Shown: piece after piece, positions 44,201 through 52,756 of the stretch
Position numbering within the stretch: position 1 is the first letter of the stretch
How the letters are laid out: each line of letters starts with the position of its first letter
Program-made: the position numbers and the translations under genes
Source of the DNA: Terrabacter terrigena
Lineage (GTDB): Bacteria; Actinomycetota; Actinomycetes; Actinomycetales; Dermatophilaceae
NCBI RefSeq assembly: GCF_042676085.1
Contig: NZ_JBHTKH010000002.1
Span: 186,001 to 250,000 of the forward strand
Direction: 5' to 3'
Length of the DNA: 64,000 bases
The notes under the pieces: model-generated
What the model was told of the DNA's origin: nothing
Database searches by the model: none
The model's input: the letters and a program-made list of their open reading frames with translations, nothing else

Positions 44201-44856
44201 GCGCGGCCTCTCGTGACGCGGTCGATGCCGTCGACGACCGCTGCGTGGAGGTGCTCGACGGGCTTGCTCGCGTCGAGCACGAGGTAGCGCTCGGGGTCCT
44301 GTGAGGCGAGCTCGAGGTAGCCGCGGCGGACCGCGGCGTGGAACGCGTCGGCCTCAGACTCGAGCCGGTCGTGGACGTCGCCGCGACGCTCTCGCCCGAC
44401 CTCGGGAGACACGTCGAGGACGATCGTCAGGTCGGGCAGCAGGCCTCCGACGGCCCAGTGCTGCAACGCCGTGATCTCGTCGGCACCGAGCTCGCGCCCG
44501 GCGCCCTGGTAGGTGATGGAGCTGTCGACGTAGCGGTCGGTGATGACGACCTTGCCGTCGGCCAGGGCCGGCTTGATGAGCTGGTCGACGTGGTGCGCCT
44601 TGTCGGCAGCGAAGAGCAGCGCCTCGGCCCGGGCCGCCACGTGGTCGCCGTGCAGCACGAGCTCGCGGATCTGGGCGCCGAGGGGCGTGCCACCCGGCTG
44701 GCGAGTGACGAGCACCTCTCGGCCCTTCTTCTCGAGCACGTCGGTGAGCAGGCGCACCTGGGTGGTCTTGCCGGCACCGTCGCCGCCCTCGAAGCAGACG
44801 AAGAGCCCGGGGGCGCTGCCGACTCGGGGGGTCGCGGCCGCGAGGTTCTCCGTCAC
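44197..44856 (-). CDS. tmk: Thymidylate kinase
   Basis: Protein of 219 aa phosphorylating dTMP. P-loop FEGGDGAGKTTQ (about residues 18-29), TRQPGGTPLG, DRYVDSSITYQGAGR and the LID region RRGDVHDRLE. The GTG at 44856 (VTENLAAATP) starts 7 nt after TAGGGT (44869-44864), one of five identical leaderless promoters. Downstream holB is cotranslated. Confidence 0.94.
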   Translation of the reverse strand: MTENLAAATPRVGSAPGLFVCFEGGDGAGKTTQVRLLTDVLEKKGREVLVTRQPGGTPLGAQIRELVLHGDHVAARAEALLFAADKAHHVDQLIKPALADGKVVITDRYVDSSITYQGAGRELGADEITALQHWAVGGLLPDLTIVLDVSPEVGRERRGDVHDRLESEADAFHAAVRRGYLELASQDPERYLVLDASKPVEHLHAAVVDGIDRVTRGRA

Positions 44857-44869
44857 ACCCCCGACCCTA
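44854..44869 (-). promoter_or_regulatory. Leaderless promoter of tmk, TAGGGT -10 box
   Basis: On the minus strand TAGGGT (44869-44864), 7 nt, then the GTG start. Confidence 0.5.
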
Positions 44870-44890
44870 TGCGACCGCGAGGACAGCCGG

Positions 44891-45925
44891 TCAGCGGCGG
44901 GCGAGCAGCTCCTCGGCGATCTGCACGGCGTTGAGGGCCGCGCCCTTGCGCAGGTTGTCACCGACGACGAAGAGCACGAGGCCCTTGCCCTCGGGCGCGG
45001 CCTGGTCGGCGCGCACGCGACCGACGAAGACCTCGTCACGACCGGCGGCCTCGAGCGGGTTGGGCACGTCGGTGACGATGACGCCGGGAGCATTCTTCAG
45101 CAGGTCGAGCGCCTCGTCGGGCGTGATGTCCTCGGCGAACTCCGCGTGGATCGCCAGGCTGTGGCCGGTGAAGACCGGGACGCGCACGCACGTGCCCGAG
45201 ACGCGCAGGTCAGGGGCGTGCAGGATCTTGCGCGACTCGTTGCGCAGCTTCTGCTCCTCGTCGGTCTCGAGCGAGCCGTCGTCGACGATCGAGCCCGCGA
45301 GCGGCACGACGTTGAAGGCCACCGGGACGGCATACACCGCGGGGTCGGGCACGGCGACCGCGCGACCGTCGAGCGCGAGGCCGGCGGGGTCACCGGCGGC
45401 GTACGTGCCACGCAGCTGGCCGTCGAGCTCCTGGACGCCCTTGCCGCCCGAGCCGCTGACGGCCTGGTAGCTGGACACGTGGAGGCGAACGAGGCCGGCC
45501 TTGTCGTGCAGCGGCTTGAGGGCCGGCATCGCGGCCATCGTGGTGCAGTTCGGGTTGGCGACGATGCCCTTCGGGATCGTGTCGAGGTCGGCGGCGTTGA
45601 CCTCGGAGACGACGAGCGGGACGTCGGGGTCCTTGCGCCACGCGCTGGAGTTGTCGATGACCGTCGCGCCCGCGGCGGCGACCTTCGGGGCCAGCTCCTT
45701 GGAGGCCGCGCCGCCGTTGCTGAACAGGGCGATGTCGATGCCGGAGAAGTCGGCCGTCGCGGAGTCCTCGACGACGACGTCCTCGCCCTTGAACGGGAGC
45801 GTCGTGCCGGCCGAGCGCGCGGACGCGAAGAACCGCACCTGCGTGACCGGGAAGTCGCGCTCCTCGAGAAGGGCGCGCATGACGCCGCCGACCTGACCTG
45901 TTGCACCGAAGACACCGACTCGCAT
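44891..45925 (-). CDS. asd: Aspartate-semialdehyde dehydrogenase
   Basis: Protein of 344 aa making aspartate semialdehyde for lysine, threonine and methionine synthesis. NADP motif GVFGATGQVGGVM, FSNGGAASKE, catalytic NPNCTT with Cys127, and the later substrate motif with HSLAIHAEF. The ATG at 45925 has TAACCT 6 nt upstream, a leaderless geometry. No aspartokinase gene is adjacent in the window. Upstream lies a pair of GGCCCGGGCC palindromes (45939-45963). Confidence 0.95.
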   Translation of the reverse strand: MRVGVFGATGQVGGVMRALLEERDFPVTQVRFFASARSAGTTLPFKGEDVVVEDSATADFSGIDIALFSNGGAASKELAPKVAAAGATVIDNSSAWRKDPDVPLVVSEVNAADLDTIPKGIVANPNCTTMAAMPALKPLHDKAGLVRLHVSSYQAVSGSGGKGVQELDGQLRGTYAAGDPAGLALDGRAVAVPDPAVYAVPVAFNVVPLAGSIVDDGSLETDEEQKLRNESRKILHAPDLRVSGTCVRVPVFTGHSLAIHAEFAEDITPDEALDLLKNAPGVIVTDVPNPLEAAGRDEVFVGRVRADQAAPEGKGLVLFVVGDNLRKGAALNAVQIAEELLARR

Positions 45926-45938
45926 GTCACAAGGTTAC

Positions 45939-45963
45939 GGCCCGGGCCGTGCAGGCCCGGGCC
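45939..45963. repeat. Paired GGCCCGGGCC palindromes
   Basis: GGCCCGGGCC at 45939-45948 and 45954-45963, each self-complementary, separated by GTGCA. Between asd and the MerR gene end; possibly a terminator for the latter. Confidence 0.5.
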
Positions 45964-46059
45964 GCGTTCATCCTTCGGTCAGCACCGACCTCGCCGGGTC
46001 GATGTGTGCACGCGGCCCACGGCCCGCGCGGATACATCGACCGGCGAAGGAGGCGCAGC

Positions 46060-46827
46060 TCAGCCGGCGGTCTCGTGACGGTCGGCGTTCGCGTGGATCG
46101 CGTCGCGCACGTATCCCGCCAGGCCGGGAGCGAGGTCCTCGTACGTCTTCGTGAAGCGCGGGTCGGCGACGTACATGTCGGCGAGCGCGCGGTGGAAGGT
46201 GTGGTCGAGCTCGTAGAAGCGGTCGTGGATGTGCAGCCGGTGCTGCTCGGCCGCGTCCATCGCCGCCTCGCTCGTCGGGGGCTGCCCCGACCGCAGGGCC
46301 GCGACGAGGGCCGTGTTGACGGCTTCCATCTCGGCCTTCACCTGCGCCCAGTCGGCCTTGGTGTAGCGCTTGGTGCGGGCCGCGGACTGCTTCCACGCGT
46401 CCGTGTCGCCCCAGCGCTCCTGCGCCTCCTGCTCGTACTCGTCGCTGAAGCCGTCGCCGAAGAGCTCCTTGAGCTCCTCGGGCGTGGCGGGTTCGTTGCT
46501 CATCTCTCTCTCCAGTGCTCGGTCGATGGCCGTGACGAGCTCGCGCAGCTCGTCCAGCCGGGTCATGACGGTCGCGCGCTGACGACGCAGGTGGTCGGCC
46601 GCGTCCTCACCGCCACCCAGCAGGGTCGCGATCTCGTCGAGCGGCAGCTCGAGCCGCCGGTAGACGACGACCTGCTGCAGGCGGGTGAGGTCCGCGGCGG
46701 TGTAGAGCCGGTATCCCGCCCGCGAGCGCGCGCTCGGGACGAGCAGCCCGATCGCGTCGTAGTGGTGCAGCGTGCGCACCGTCACGCCGAAGAGGTCGGC
46801 GACCTGCCCCACCGTCCAGGTGGTCAT
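46060..46827 (-). CDS. MerR-family regulator with TipAS drug-binding domain
   Basis: Protein of 255 aa. Residues 1-70 are the MerR DNA-binding domain (WTVGQVADLFGVTVRTLHHYDAIGLL, then YRLYTAADLTRLQQ); a coiled coil follows; residues about 110-255 are the TipAS domain (ELFGDGFSDEYEQEAQERWGDTDAW.., TKADWAQVKAEM), which in Streptomyces TipA captures thiopeptides. ATG at 46827 has AAGGA at 8 nt; earlier in-frame ATGs up to 46866 are unlikely. It probably activates its own promoter, whose operator is seen upstream. Confidence 0.92.
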   Translation of the reverse strand: MTTWTVGQVADLFGVTVRTLHHYDAIGLLVPSARSRAGYRLYTAADLTRLQQVVVYRRLELPLDEIATLLGGGEDAADHLRRQRATVMTRLDELRELVTAIDRALEREMSNEPATPEELKELFGDGFSDEYEQEAQERWGDTDAWKQSAARTKRYTKADWAQVKAEMEAVNTALVAALRSGQPPTSEAAMDAAEQHRLHIHDRFYELDHTFHRALADMYVADPRFTKTYEDLAPGLAGYVRDAIHANADRHETAG

Positions 46828-46873
46828 CTCCCGCGTCCTTCCGGTCCTGCCGGTCATGCCCGTCATGGCACCG

Positions 46874-46904
46874 AGCGTGACGCCTCACGTCGCGTGAGGG
46901 TCAA
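46874..46904 (-). promoter_or_regulatory. MerR/TipA-type promoter with 19-bp spacer
   Basis: On the minus strand TTGACC (46904-46899), a 19-nt spacer and CACGCT (46879-46874). The dyad CCTCACG-TCG-CGTGAGG (46883-46899) sits in the over-long spacer, as in MerR-activated promoters. The dyad closely resembles the TipA operator known from Streptomyces. Confidence 0.8.
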
Positions 46905-47313
46905 CCCATTCAAGACGAGACCGCCGGATGACACGGCCGTATGCCGACTGGTCGGGGGCCACGCCCGTCGGCCCGACGGTGCCGCGGACGCGCACGAGTG
47001 GCGACTCCGTCTCGTGCACCGCGATCGGCGAGCGGGTCGCGGCGAGAGCCCGCGCCGTCCTCCGACTCCCTGCGCTACTTCACCTCGTTCGTAAGCCACG
47101 CGTACGCGACCGACATGCGGCGCCCTGTCCGCTGCCCACCCGCTCGCGGTCCGGCGCTGCGTCGACATCAGGGACCTCGCGGGCGGCCGGGTCGGCGTAC
47201 CGGGAGCAGCCGACCCACACGGCACAGACCCCGGGGTGGTGGCCGACGGCCCGCTCCGACGAGAAGCCGACGCTCGCGTCCTGACCGCCCACGGTGACCG
47301 GCACTGCCACCCA
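46905..47313. other. Gene-poor region with a possible coding remnant
   Basis: No complete gene is supported. On the minus strand around 46890-47075 a frame with high GC at third positions reads PIAVHETESPLVRVRG and later QSAYGRVIRRSRLEWVD, but lacks a good start and ends in the MerR promoter; another frame around 47085-47300 also looks partly coding. These may be remnants of a decayed gene. One octamer is at 46939. Confidence 0.35.
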
Positions 47314-47328
47314 TAGGGTGAGCGCGTG
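47314..47328 (+). promoter_or_regulatory. Leaderless promoter, TAGGGT -10 box
   Basis: TAGGGT at 47314-47319, 6 nt before the GTG at 47326; CATAGGGTGAGC is identical to the sequence before the gene at 656. Confidence 0.5.
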
Positions 47329-48096
47329 CACCGCCGCCTCGCGCTCGTCCGCCGACCCTCCCCCCGACTCGCGGACGGGATCGTGACGCACCTCGAGCGT
47401 GCGCCGATGGTGGACGGCGACCTGGCCCTGCGACAGTGGCAGGAGTACGTCGACGTGCTGCGACGCCGTGGCTGGGCGGTGGTCGAGGCCCGGGCGGTCG
47501 ACGAGTGCCCCGACGGCGTCTTCATCGAGGACCAGGTCTTCGTCCACGGCGACGTCGCCGTGCTGTGCCGGTCCGGCGCGCCCGAGAGGCGGAGTGAGCA
47601 GGCCGGGGTGCGCGAGGCGGTCGAGGCGCAGGGCTACCGCACGGTCGGGATCGACGCGCCGGGCACCCTCGACGGGGGTGACGTGCTCAAGCACGGGCAC
47701 CACGTCTGGGTGGGAGTCGGGGGACGCACGAACACGGCCGGCGTCGAGCAGCTCGCCCGCGCGCTCGAGGCGCACCGTGTCGACGTCGTGCCGGTGCCGG
47801 TCTCGAAGGTGCTGCACCTCAAGTCCGCGGTGACCGCGCTTCCCGACGGCACGGTCATCGGCCACCTGCCCGTCGTCGACGACCCGACCGTGTGGCCCGA
47901 GTTCCTGCCCGTGCCCGAGGAGGCCGGGGCGCACGTCGTGCTGCTGGGCGGCCCGTCGGTGCTCCTGTCGGCGGCGGCGCCGCGCACCGCCCAGCTGCTC
48001 GCGGCCCGCGGGCTCGACGTGACGACGGTCGACATCTCCGAGTTCGAGAAGCTCGAGGGCTGCGTCACCTGCCTGTCGGTGCGCCTGCGGGGCTGA
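47326..48096 (+). CDS. Dimethylarginine dimethylaminohydrolase (DDAH) family protein
   Basis: Protein of 256 aa in the pentein fold. FIEDQVFVHGD, GTLDGGDVL, GRTNTAGVEQL and HLKSAVTALPDG are typical of DDAH; the catalytic cysteine is in VTCLSVRL (Cys249), close to the C-terminus as expected. DDAH hydrolyses methylated arginine to citrulline. No arginine catabolic genes are adjacent. GTG start, leaderless geometry. Confidence 0.88.
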   Translation: MHRRLALVRRPSPRLADGIVTHLERAPMVDGDLALRQWQEYVDVLRRRGWAVVEARAVDECPDGVFIEDQVFVHGDVAVLCRSGAPERRSEQAGVREAVEAQGYRTVGIDAPGTLDGGDVLKHGHHVWVGVGGRTNTAGVEQLARALEAHRVDVVPVPVSKVLHLKSAVTALPDGTVIGHLPVVDDPTVWPEFLPVPEEAGAHVVLLGGPSVLLSAAAPRTAQLLAARGLDVTTVDISEFEKLEGCVTCLSVRLRG

Positions 48097-48138
48097 CGGC
48101 ACTCGGCATACGACGTGGCGCGCTGGTCGCGCGCCGAC

Positions 48139-48705
48139 TCAGGACATGAGGTTGCGCATCGCAGCCGTCGCGCCGAGCAGGTAGCGCTCCACCACGTCAC
48201 GGTCGTGGTCGTCGAGCGAGGCGTCGAGGTCGGCGAGCGCCTCGAACATCGGGCGCATGCGGGCGAGCACCTCGGCGCGACCGGAGTCGGTGATGAGGAC
48301 CTCGGTGCGTCTGCCGTCGTCGGGGTGGGCGCGCCGCTCGGCGTGGCCTCGCGAGACGAGCCGGTCGACGACGCCTGACGACGCCGCCGACGTGACGCCG
48401 AGCAGACGCCCGATCTCGACGGGGCCCAGCGGGCCGCGCATGAGGTGGCGCAGCGAGTGCAGTTCGGTGGTGGAGAGCCCCGCCTTCCGGGCGACGACGG
48501 CCGGCACCGCCTCGGACACCTCGACGAGCTCCTGCAGCGCGGCGAGCGTCGCGGTCGTGCGCCACTGCGGAACTCCGGGGACCAGGCCCACCTCGGGCAG
48601 GTCCGACCCGCCGGACCCTCCCGACGGCTCGGGGTCGCCGGGACCACCGGGGTCGCCGGGGGACACGTCTGTCACAGCGCGACGCTTCGTGCTAATGTCA
48701 CTCAC
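48139..48705 (-). CDS. MarR-family regulator divergent from an MMPL transporter
   Basis: Protein of 188 aa with a Gly/Pro-rich N-terminal stretch of about 30 residues, then a winged helix: GPLGPVEIGRLLGVTSAASSGVVDRLVSRGHAERRAHPDDGRRTEVLI. Start uncertain: GTG at 48705 is 7 nt after GATTAC (leaderless geometry); ATGs at 48720 and 48741 would add 5 or 12 residues and run through the operator. It most likely controls the divergent MMPL gene. Confidence 0.88.
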   Translation of the reverse strand: MSDISTKRRAVTDVSPGDPGGPGDPEPSGGSGGSDLPEVGLVPGVPQWRTTATLAALQELVEVSEAVPAVVARKAGLSTTELHSLRHLMRGPLGPVEIGRLLGVTSAASSGVVDRLVSRGHAERRAHPDDGRRTEVLITDSGRAEVLARMRPMFEALADLDASLDDHDRDVVERYLLGATAAMRNLMS

Positions 48706-48724
48706 CAACTTAGTAATCATCTGA

Positions 48725-48737
48725 GTAACTTTGTTAC
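48725..48737. promoter_or_regulatory. Candidate MarR operator
   Basis: GTAAC-TTT-GTTAC, a perfect dyad in an AT-rich patch between the MarR and MMPL starts. TTAGTAA (48710-48716) is a further half-site-like word nearby. Confidence 0.55.
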
Positions 48738-48758
48738 CCATCGTATCTCGGAGGTCTG

Positions 48759-50888
48759 GTGCAGGGTCTGACCGACACGATCGTGCGGCGGTGGTGGGCC
48801 GTGGCCATCGTCATTCTCGCGCTCGCCGGCGCCATGGGCGTCACGAGCGTTCTCGGCGAGGCGACCCGCAGCGCCGCATCCACCGACCAGCTGCCCGTCG
48901 GCTCCGACAGCGCAGCGGCCGCCCGGCTCCACGAACGACTCCCCGAGGCGAAGGGCACGACGGCGGTCGTGCTCTTCACCCGCGAGGGTGGCACGCTCAG
49001 CGCGACCGACGTGGCGGCCGTCGAGACGCGGGCGCGCGAGCTCCCGGGCGGCGGCCGCATCCCCCTCCAGCGCAGCGACGACGGCAGCGCCGCCCTCGCG
49101 GTCGTCCCGGTCGCCGCCGAGAGGGCCTCGGAAACCTCGAAAGCCGTCGCCGACATCCGGGCGACCGCGAGCCAGGGGCTGCCCGACGGCCTCGCGGCAC
49201 GGGTCACCGGACCGGCCGCGGTCGAGGCCGACCTCGCGAAGGTGTTCGACGGTGCGAACACCCGCCTGCTCGTCGCCACCGCCTCGGTCGTCGCGCTGCT
49301 GCTCGTGATCACCTACCGCAGCCCGGTCCTCTGGCTCGTGCCCCTCGTCGTCGTCGGCGTCGCCGACCGCCTCTCGGCCGTCGTTGCGACCCACGTCCTG
49401 TCAGCCTTCGGGCTCATCTGGGACGAGTCGACGATCGGCATCCTTTCGGTACTCGTCTTCGGCGCCGGAACCGACTACGCCCTGCTCCTCATCTCCCGCT
49501 ACCGCGACGAGCTGCGCTGCCACGCGGACCGGCGCGAGGCCCTGGCCTTGGCCCTGCGGCGTACCGCCGAGGCAGTGCTCTCGAGCGCCGTCACCGTGGT
49601 CGTGGGCCTGCTCACCCTCGCCCTGTCGCTCTTCCCCGCGACACGCGGGCTCGGCGTCGCCTGCGCGGTGGGCGTCGTCGTCGCGGCGGCATTCGTGCTC
49701 CTCGTCCTGCCTGCGGCGCTCGTCTGCTTCGGCCGATGGGTCTTCTGGCCCAGGGTCCCCCATGTCGGCGAGGACGCCCTGGCCGACGGCCGCTCGCTGT
49801 GGCGTCGCGTCGGCGACCGGGTGGCGGCGCGGCCACGGCGGGTCATCGGCGCGACGCTCGTGCTCCTCGCAGTGATGGCCGCCGGGCTCTTCGCCGTCGA
49901 CACCGGGCTGAGGCAGTCCGACCAGTTCCTCCAGAAGCCTGAGGCCATCGCGGCCGGCGAGCGGCTCGCCCAGTCGTTCCCGGCGGGCACCGCCGACCCC
50001 GCGGTCGTCGTGACCACCGGCGACGCCGAGCGGGTGCGCGCTGCCGCCGCCGCCGTCGAGGGGGTCGCAAGCGCGCGCGTCGTCAACGCGGGCGACGGGG
50101 TCACGGAGGTCGATGCGGTGACCAGCGCGGCGCCCGGCACCGACGCCGCAACCTCGACGGTGCGGGCGCTGCGCGCCGCGGTCGCACCGGTCGCGCAGAC
50201 CCACGTCGGCGGCACGGAGGCCGTTGCACTCGACCAGGCCGAGGCCTCCTCGCGCGACCGGTTCGTCATCCTCCCGCTCGTGCTCGCACTGGTGCTCGTC
50301 GCCCTGGGCCTGCTGCTGCGCTCGGTCGTCGCGCCCGTCGTGCTCGTCTCGACCGTCGTCGCGACCTACCTCGCGAGCATCGGCGCCTCGTGGTGGATCT
50401 TCACCAGGGGCTTCGGCTTCTCGGCGCTCGACGACAGTGCACCGCTGTTCGCCTTCGTCTTCCTCGTCGCGCTCGGCGTCGACTACAACATCTTCCTCGT
50501 CACCCGCGCCCGGGAGGAGTCGCGCGCCAACGGCTCACGGGCTGGCATGCTGCGCGGCCTGGCGGCGACGGGTGGCGTCATCACGAGCGCCGGCATCCTG
50601 CTTGCCGCGGTCTTCGCCGTGCTCGGGGTGCTGCCCCTCGTCGTGCTCGCGCAGATCGGCGTCATCATCTGCGTCGGCGTCCTGCTCGACACGCTCGTCG
50701 TGCGGACGCTGCTCGTCCCGGCGATCGGCATCGTGCTCGCCGACCGCTTCTGGTGGCCGCGACGCCCGCACCCGGTGTCGACCAAGGTACGCCCTGGCCA
50801 GCGCCCCGGCGACAGCTACGGCGACAGCTACGGCGACAGCGACCGGGCGGCCGTCAGCCACGTCCCGGGCCCGGCCTCGGTGGACTGA
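48759..50888 (+). CDS. MMPL-family RND transporter
   Basis: Protein of 709 aa with two repeats, each with one helix, an extracellular domain of about 140-150 residues and five helices. The proton-relay motifs are GTDYALLL (first repeat, about residue 238) and GVDYNIFL (second, about 575). Family members export lipids or drugs in actinobacteria. The C-terminus ends in the tandem GDSYGDSYGDSD, encoded by a 12-bp repeat (50811-50840). GTG at 48759 follows CGGAGG at 4 nt. Confidence 0.92.
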   Translation: MQGLTDTIVRRWWAVAIVILALAGAMGVTSVLGEATRSAASTDQLPVGSDSAAAARLHERLPEAKGTTAVVLFTREGGTLSATDVAAVETRARELPGGGRIPLQRSDDGSAALAVVPVAAERASETSKAVADIRATASQGLPDGLAARVTGPAAVEADLAKVFDGANTRLLVATASVVALLLVITYRSPVLWLVPLVVVGVADRLSAVVATHVLSAFGLIWDESTIGILSVLVFGAGTDYALLLISRYRDELRCHADRREALALALRRTAEAVLSSAVTVVVGLLTLALSLFPATRGLGVACAVGVVVAAAFVLLVLPAALVCFGRWVFWPRVPHVGEDALADGRSLWRRVGDRVAARPRRVIGATLVLLAVMAAGLFAVDTGLRQSDQFLQKPEAIAAGERLAQSFPAGTADPAVVVTTGDAERVRAAAAAVEGVASARVVNAGDGVTEVDAVTSAAPGTDAATSTVRALRAAVAPVAQTHVGGTEAVALDQAEASSRDRFVILPLVLALVLVALGLLLRSVVAPVVLVSTVVATYLASIGASWWIFTRGFGFSALDDSAPLFAFVFLVALGVDYNIFLVTRAREESRANGSRAGMLRGLAATGGVITSAGILLAAVFAVLGVLPLVVLAQIGVIICVGVLLDTLVVRTLLVPAIGIVLADRFWWPRRPHPVSTKVRPGQRPGDSYGDSYGDSDRAAVSHVPGPASVD
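50811..50840 (+). repeat. 12-bp tandem repeat at the MMPL C-terminus
   Basis: GACAGCTACGGC at 50811-50822 and 50823-50834, then GACAGC. Encodes (GDSY)n in frame. Confidence 0.85.
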
Positions 50889-50917
50889 GGACGATCGAAC
50901 CAACCTTCGACAAACTC

Positions 50918-50946
50918 TTGACAAACATCGGCCTGCGACTTTCAAT
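50918..50946 (+). promoter_or_regulatory. Promoter-like sequence in the MMPL-hydrolase gap
   Basis: TTGACA (50918-50923), 17 nt, TTCAAT (50941-50946). It is a good match to a housekeeping promoter yet no gene follows on this strand. Confidence 0.5.
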
Positions 50947-51104
50947 CTCCGTGTCGGCACCCATAGACCGCTCAAGACCCCTCGAACGGACACCACACGG
51001 AGACCCGCTGACCCCCCGGTGGGCCTCCGGTCTCGGCCGAACCCCCTCCCAGCTGGCCGAGGCGGATGGGGCCGCGCGTCGGACTCCCTTTCGACGCGCG
51101 GCCC
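50947..51104 (+). ncRNA. Candidate structured small RNA
   Basis: This 387-nt gap (50889-51275) between convergent genes has no coding frame. Downstream of the promoter-like TTGACA/TTCAAT, the sequence can form CTCCGTGT/ACACGGAG (50947-50954 with 50995-51002), CTCGGCC/GGCCGAG (51032-51038 with 51055-51061) and a 13-bp terminator (51069-51104). The predicted start near 50953 falls inside the first arm, so that helix may not form. Predicted transcript about 150 nt. The remaining DNA to 51275 shows nothing notable. No RNA family recognised. Confidence 0.35.
51069..51104 (+). terminator. 13-bp hairpin terminator
   Basis: GGGCCGCGCGTCG (51069-51081) and CGACGCGCGGCCC (51092-51104), perfect complements with a 10-nt loop, then TCTTCC. 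May serve MMPL, the candidate RNA, or both. Confidence 0.7.
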
Positions 51105-51275
51105 TCTTCCTCCGGCCCGACAGTCCCGCGCGCAGCTGCCGACGGGAAGGCGCTGCAACCGCGAGCCGGCCTCGCGGTCGGCGCTCGCAACCCCCGCGAC
51201 GAACATCCCGGACGAGACGGCCGGTGTGCCGCGGCAGGCCGGCGCAGGCCGGCGACGCGAGGCCCGGACAGGCCA

Positions 51276-52667
51276 CTACCGCCAGCCGGCCTCGTCGACG
51301 CCACCGGGCACGTCGGCGGCCGGGTCGTACGGCGTGCGCGTGAACCGGAACGAGGCAAGGTCGAGGTGCGACGGCGTGCCGTCCGAGGCCCTGACGACAC
51401 GCAGCGGCTCCCCGGTGTAGTAGCCGTCGAGGCCGACCCACTCGTCGTCGCCCGTGGGGGCGAACCTCGAGCCACGCCCCTGTCCGGGCTCGCCGAGGAC
51501 GAGGTGCTCACCGACGGCCTTGGCGACGGACACGGACGGCCCCCAGTGCCAGGTGCCGACGATCTCGAGCACGCTCGCGTCGCCGGCGGCGTGCCACGGC
51601 TCGGGGGTCAGCGGTTCACGCTCGACGAGGGCCGCGAGCAGGTCGGGGCCGATGGCGCCCATCCCCGCCGTCGAGTTGGCCAGGACGACGACGCCGTCAC
51701 CCGACTCGACGGCGACGCGCAGGCCCGCGAGGAAACCGGGCATCGAGCCGCCGTGGCCGGCGTACCGGGTGCCCTCGAGGTTCCACACCTGCCAGCCGAG
51801 CCCGTGGGCGACGGTCCACGGCAGGCCGGGGTTGTCGGCGACGGTGTGGGGCTCGTACATCTCGTCGAGGGTGTCCTTCGACAGGACGTCACCGGTGTCG
51901 CCCCCGGCGAAGGCGGCCCAGCGCGAGAGGTCCTCGACCGTCGCCCAGAGCTGGCCCGCCGGGGCCATCGCGCCCGCGTCGTGCTCCGGCTCGGGCAGCA
52001 GCAGGTCGGCGAAGGGGTGCACAGCGAGGCCCTGGGCCGCCTTGCCCGCGGGCCGGGTCGTCGTGCGGGTCATCCCGAGCGGTTCGAGCAGGTCGCGGCG
52101 GACCACCTCGAACCAGTCGGTTCCGTGGGCGCGGGCGACGAGCTCGCCGAGGGCGGCGAACCCGACGTTCGTGTAGTGGAACCGGCGGCCAGCCCGAAAG
52201 CGTTGCCCCACAGGCGAACCCGCGAGGGCATCCCAGTCGTCCCCCGGCGTGCGCTCCCACCAAGGGCCGTTCGTCTCGGCCTGGATGCCGCCCCCGTGCG
52301 AGAGCAGCTGGGCGATCGTCGCCCGGCCGAGCTGCGAGCCCTGCACGTGTTCGTCGAGGTGGTCCGACAGGTCGAGCCGCCCAGCGTCGCGCAGCCGCAT
52401 GACCGCGACGGCCACGAAGGTCTTCGTGATCGAGCCCATGCGGTACTGGGTGTCGGCGTCGGCGGTCTCGCCGCCGACGCGGCCGTCGAGGGTGCCGACG
52501 GCGTCGGACCACACGAGTCGGCCGCCTCGCACGAGGCCTGCCGCGACGGAGGGCAACCGGCTCGCGCGCTGCTCGGTGGCGAGCAGGTGGTGCAGGTGCC
52601 GGGCGGTGGACGGGTCGAGGGCCGGCGCCGAGGCGGTGTCGACGGCGCCGGCGGGGCTGGTGCTCAC
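51276..52667 (-). CDS. Serine hydrolase, beta-lactamase/class C PBP fold
   Basis: Protein of 463 aa. Ser-x-x-Lys in GSITKTF (about residue 79), Tyr-x-Asn in YTNVGF, and a C-terminal HGG in AGHGGSMPGF replacing KTG. No signal peptide, so probably cytoplasmic; esterase or peptidase activity is possible. The GTG at 52667 lies 7 nt after TAGGGT, so I prefer it over the GTG at 52676, which would overlap the -10 box. Confidence 0.85.
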   Translation of the reverse strand: MSTSPAGAVDTASAPALDPSTARHLHHLLATEQRASRLPSVAAGLVRGGRLVWSDAVGTLDGRVGGETADADTQYRMGSITKTFVAVAVMRLRDAGRLDLSDHLDEHVQGSQLGRATIAQLLSHGGGIQAETNGPWWERTPGDDWDALAGSPVGQRFRAGRRFHYTNVGFAALGELVARAHGTDWFEVVRRDLLEPLGMTRTTTRPAGKAAQGLAVHPFADLLLPEPEHDAGAMAPAGQLWATVEDLSRWAAFAGGDTGDVLSKDTLDEMYEPHTVADNPGLPWTVAHGLGWQVWNLEGTRYAGHGGSMPGFLAGLRVAVESGDGVVVLANSTAGMGAIGPDLLAALVEREPLTPEPWHAAGDASVLEIVGTWHWGPSVSVAKAVGEHLVLGEPGQGRGSRFAPTGDDEWVGLDGYYTGEPLRVVRASDGTPSHLDLASFRFTRTPYDPAADVPGGVDEAGWR

Positions 52668-52680
52668 CCGCTCCACCCTA
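52665..52680 (-). promoter_or_regulatory. Leaderless promoter, TAGGGT -10 box
   Basis: On the minus strand TAGGGT (52680-52675), 7 nt, GTG at 52667. Confidence 0.5.
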
Positions 52681-52756
52681 GGCCGGCGGTCTCTGGCGTG
52701 GCGCAGACCACCCCGGCAGGATGGGACGGCAGCCCCACGGCCGCGACCGATCCGTT

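Noticed and set aside
46928..47284. 118-codon plus-strand frame before the DDAH gene
   Set aside because: Composition is not protein-like and no start signals are seen; better explained as a degenerate region.
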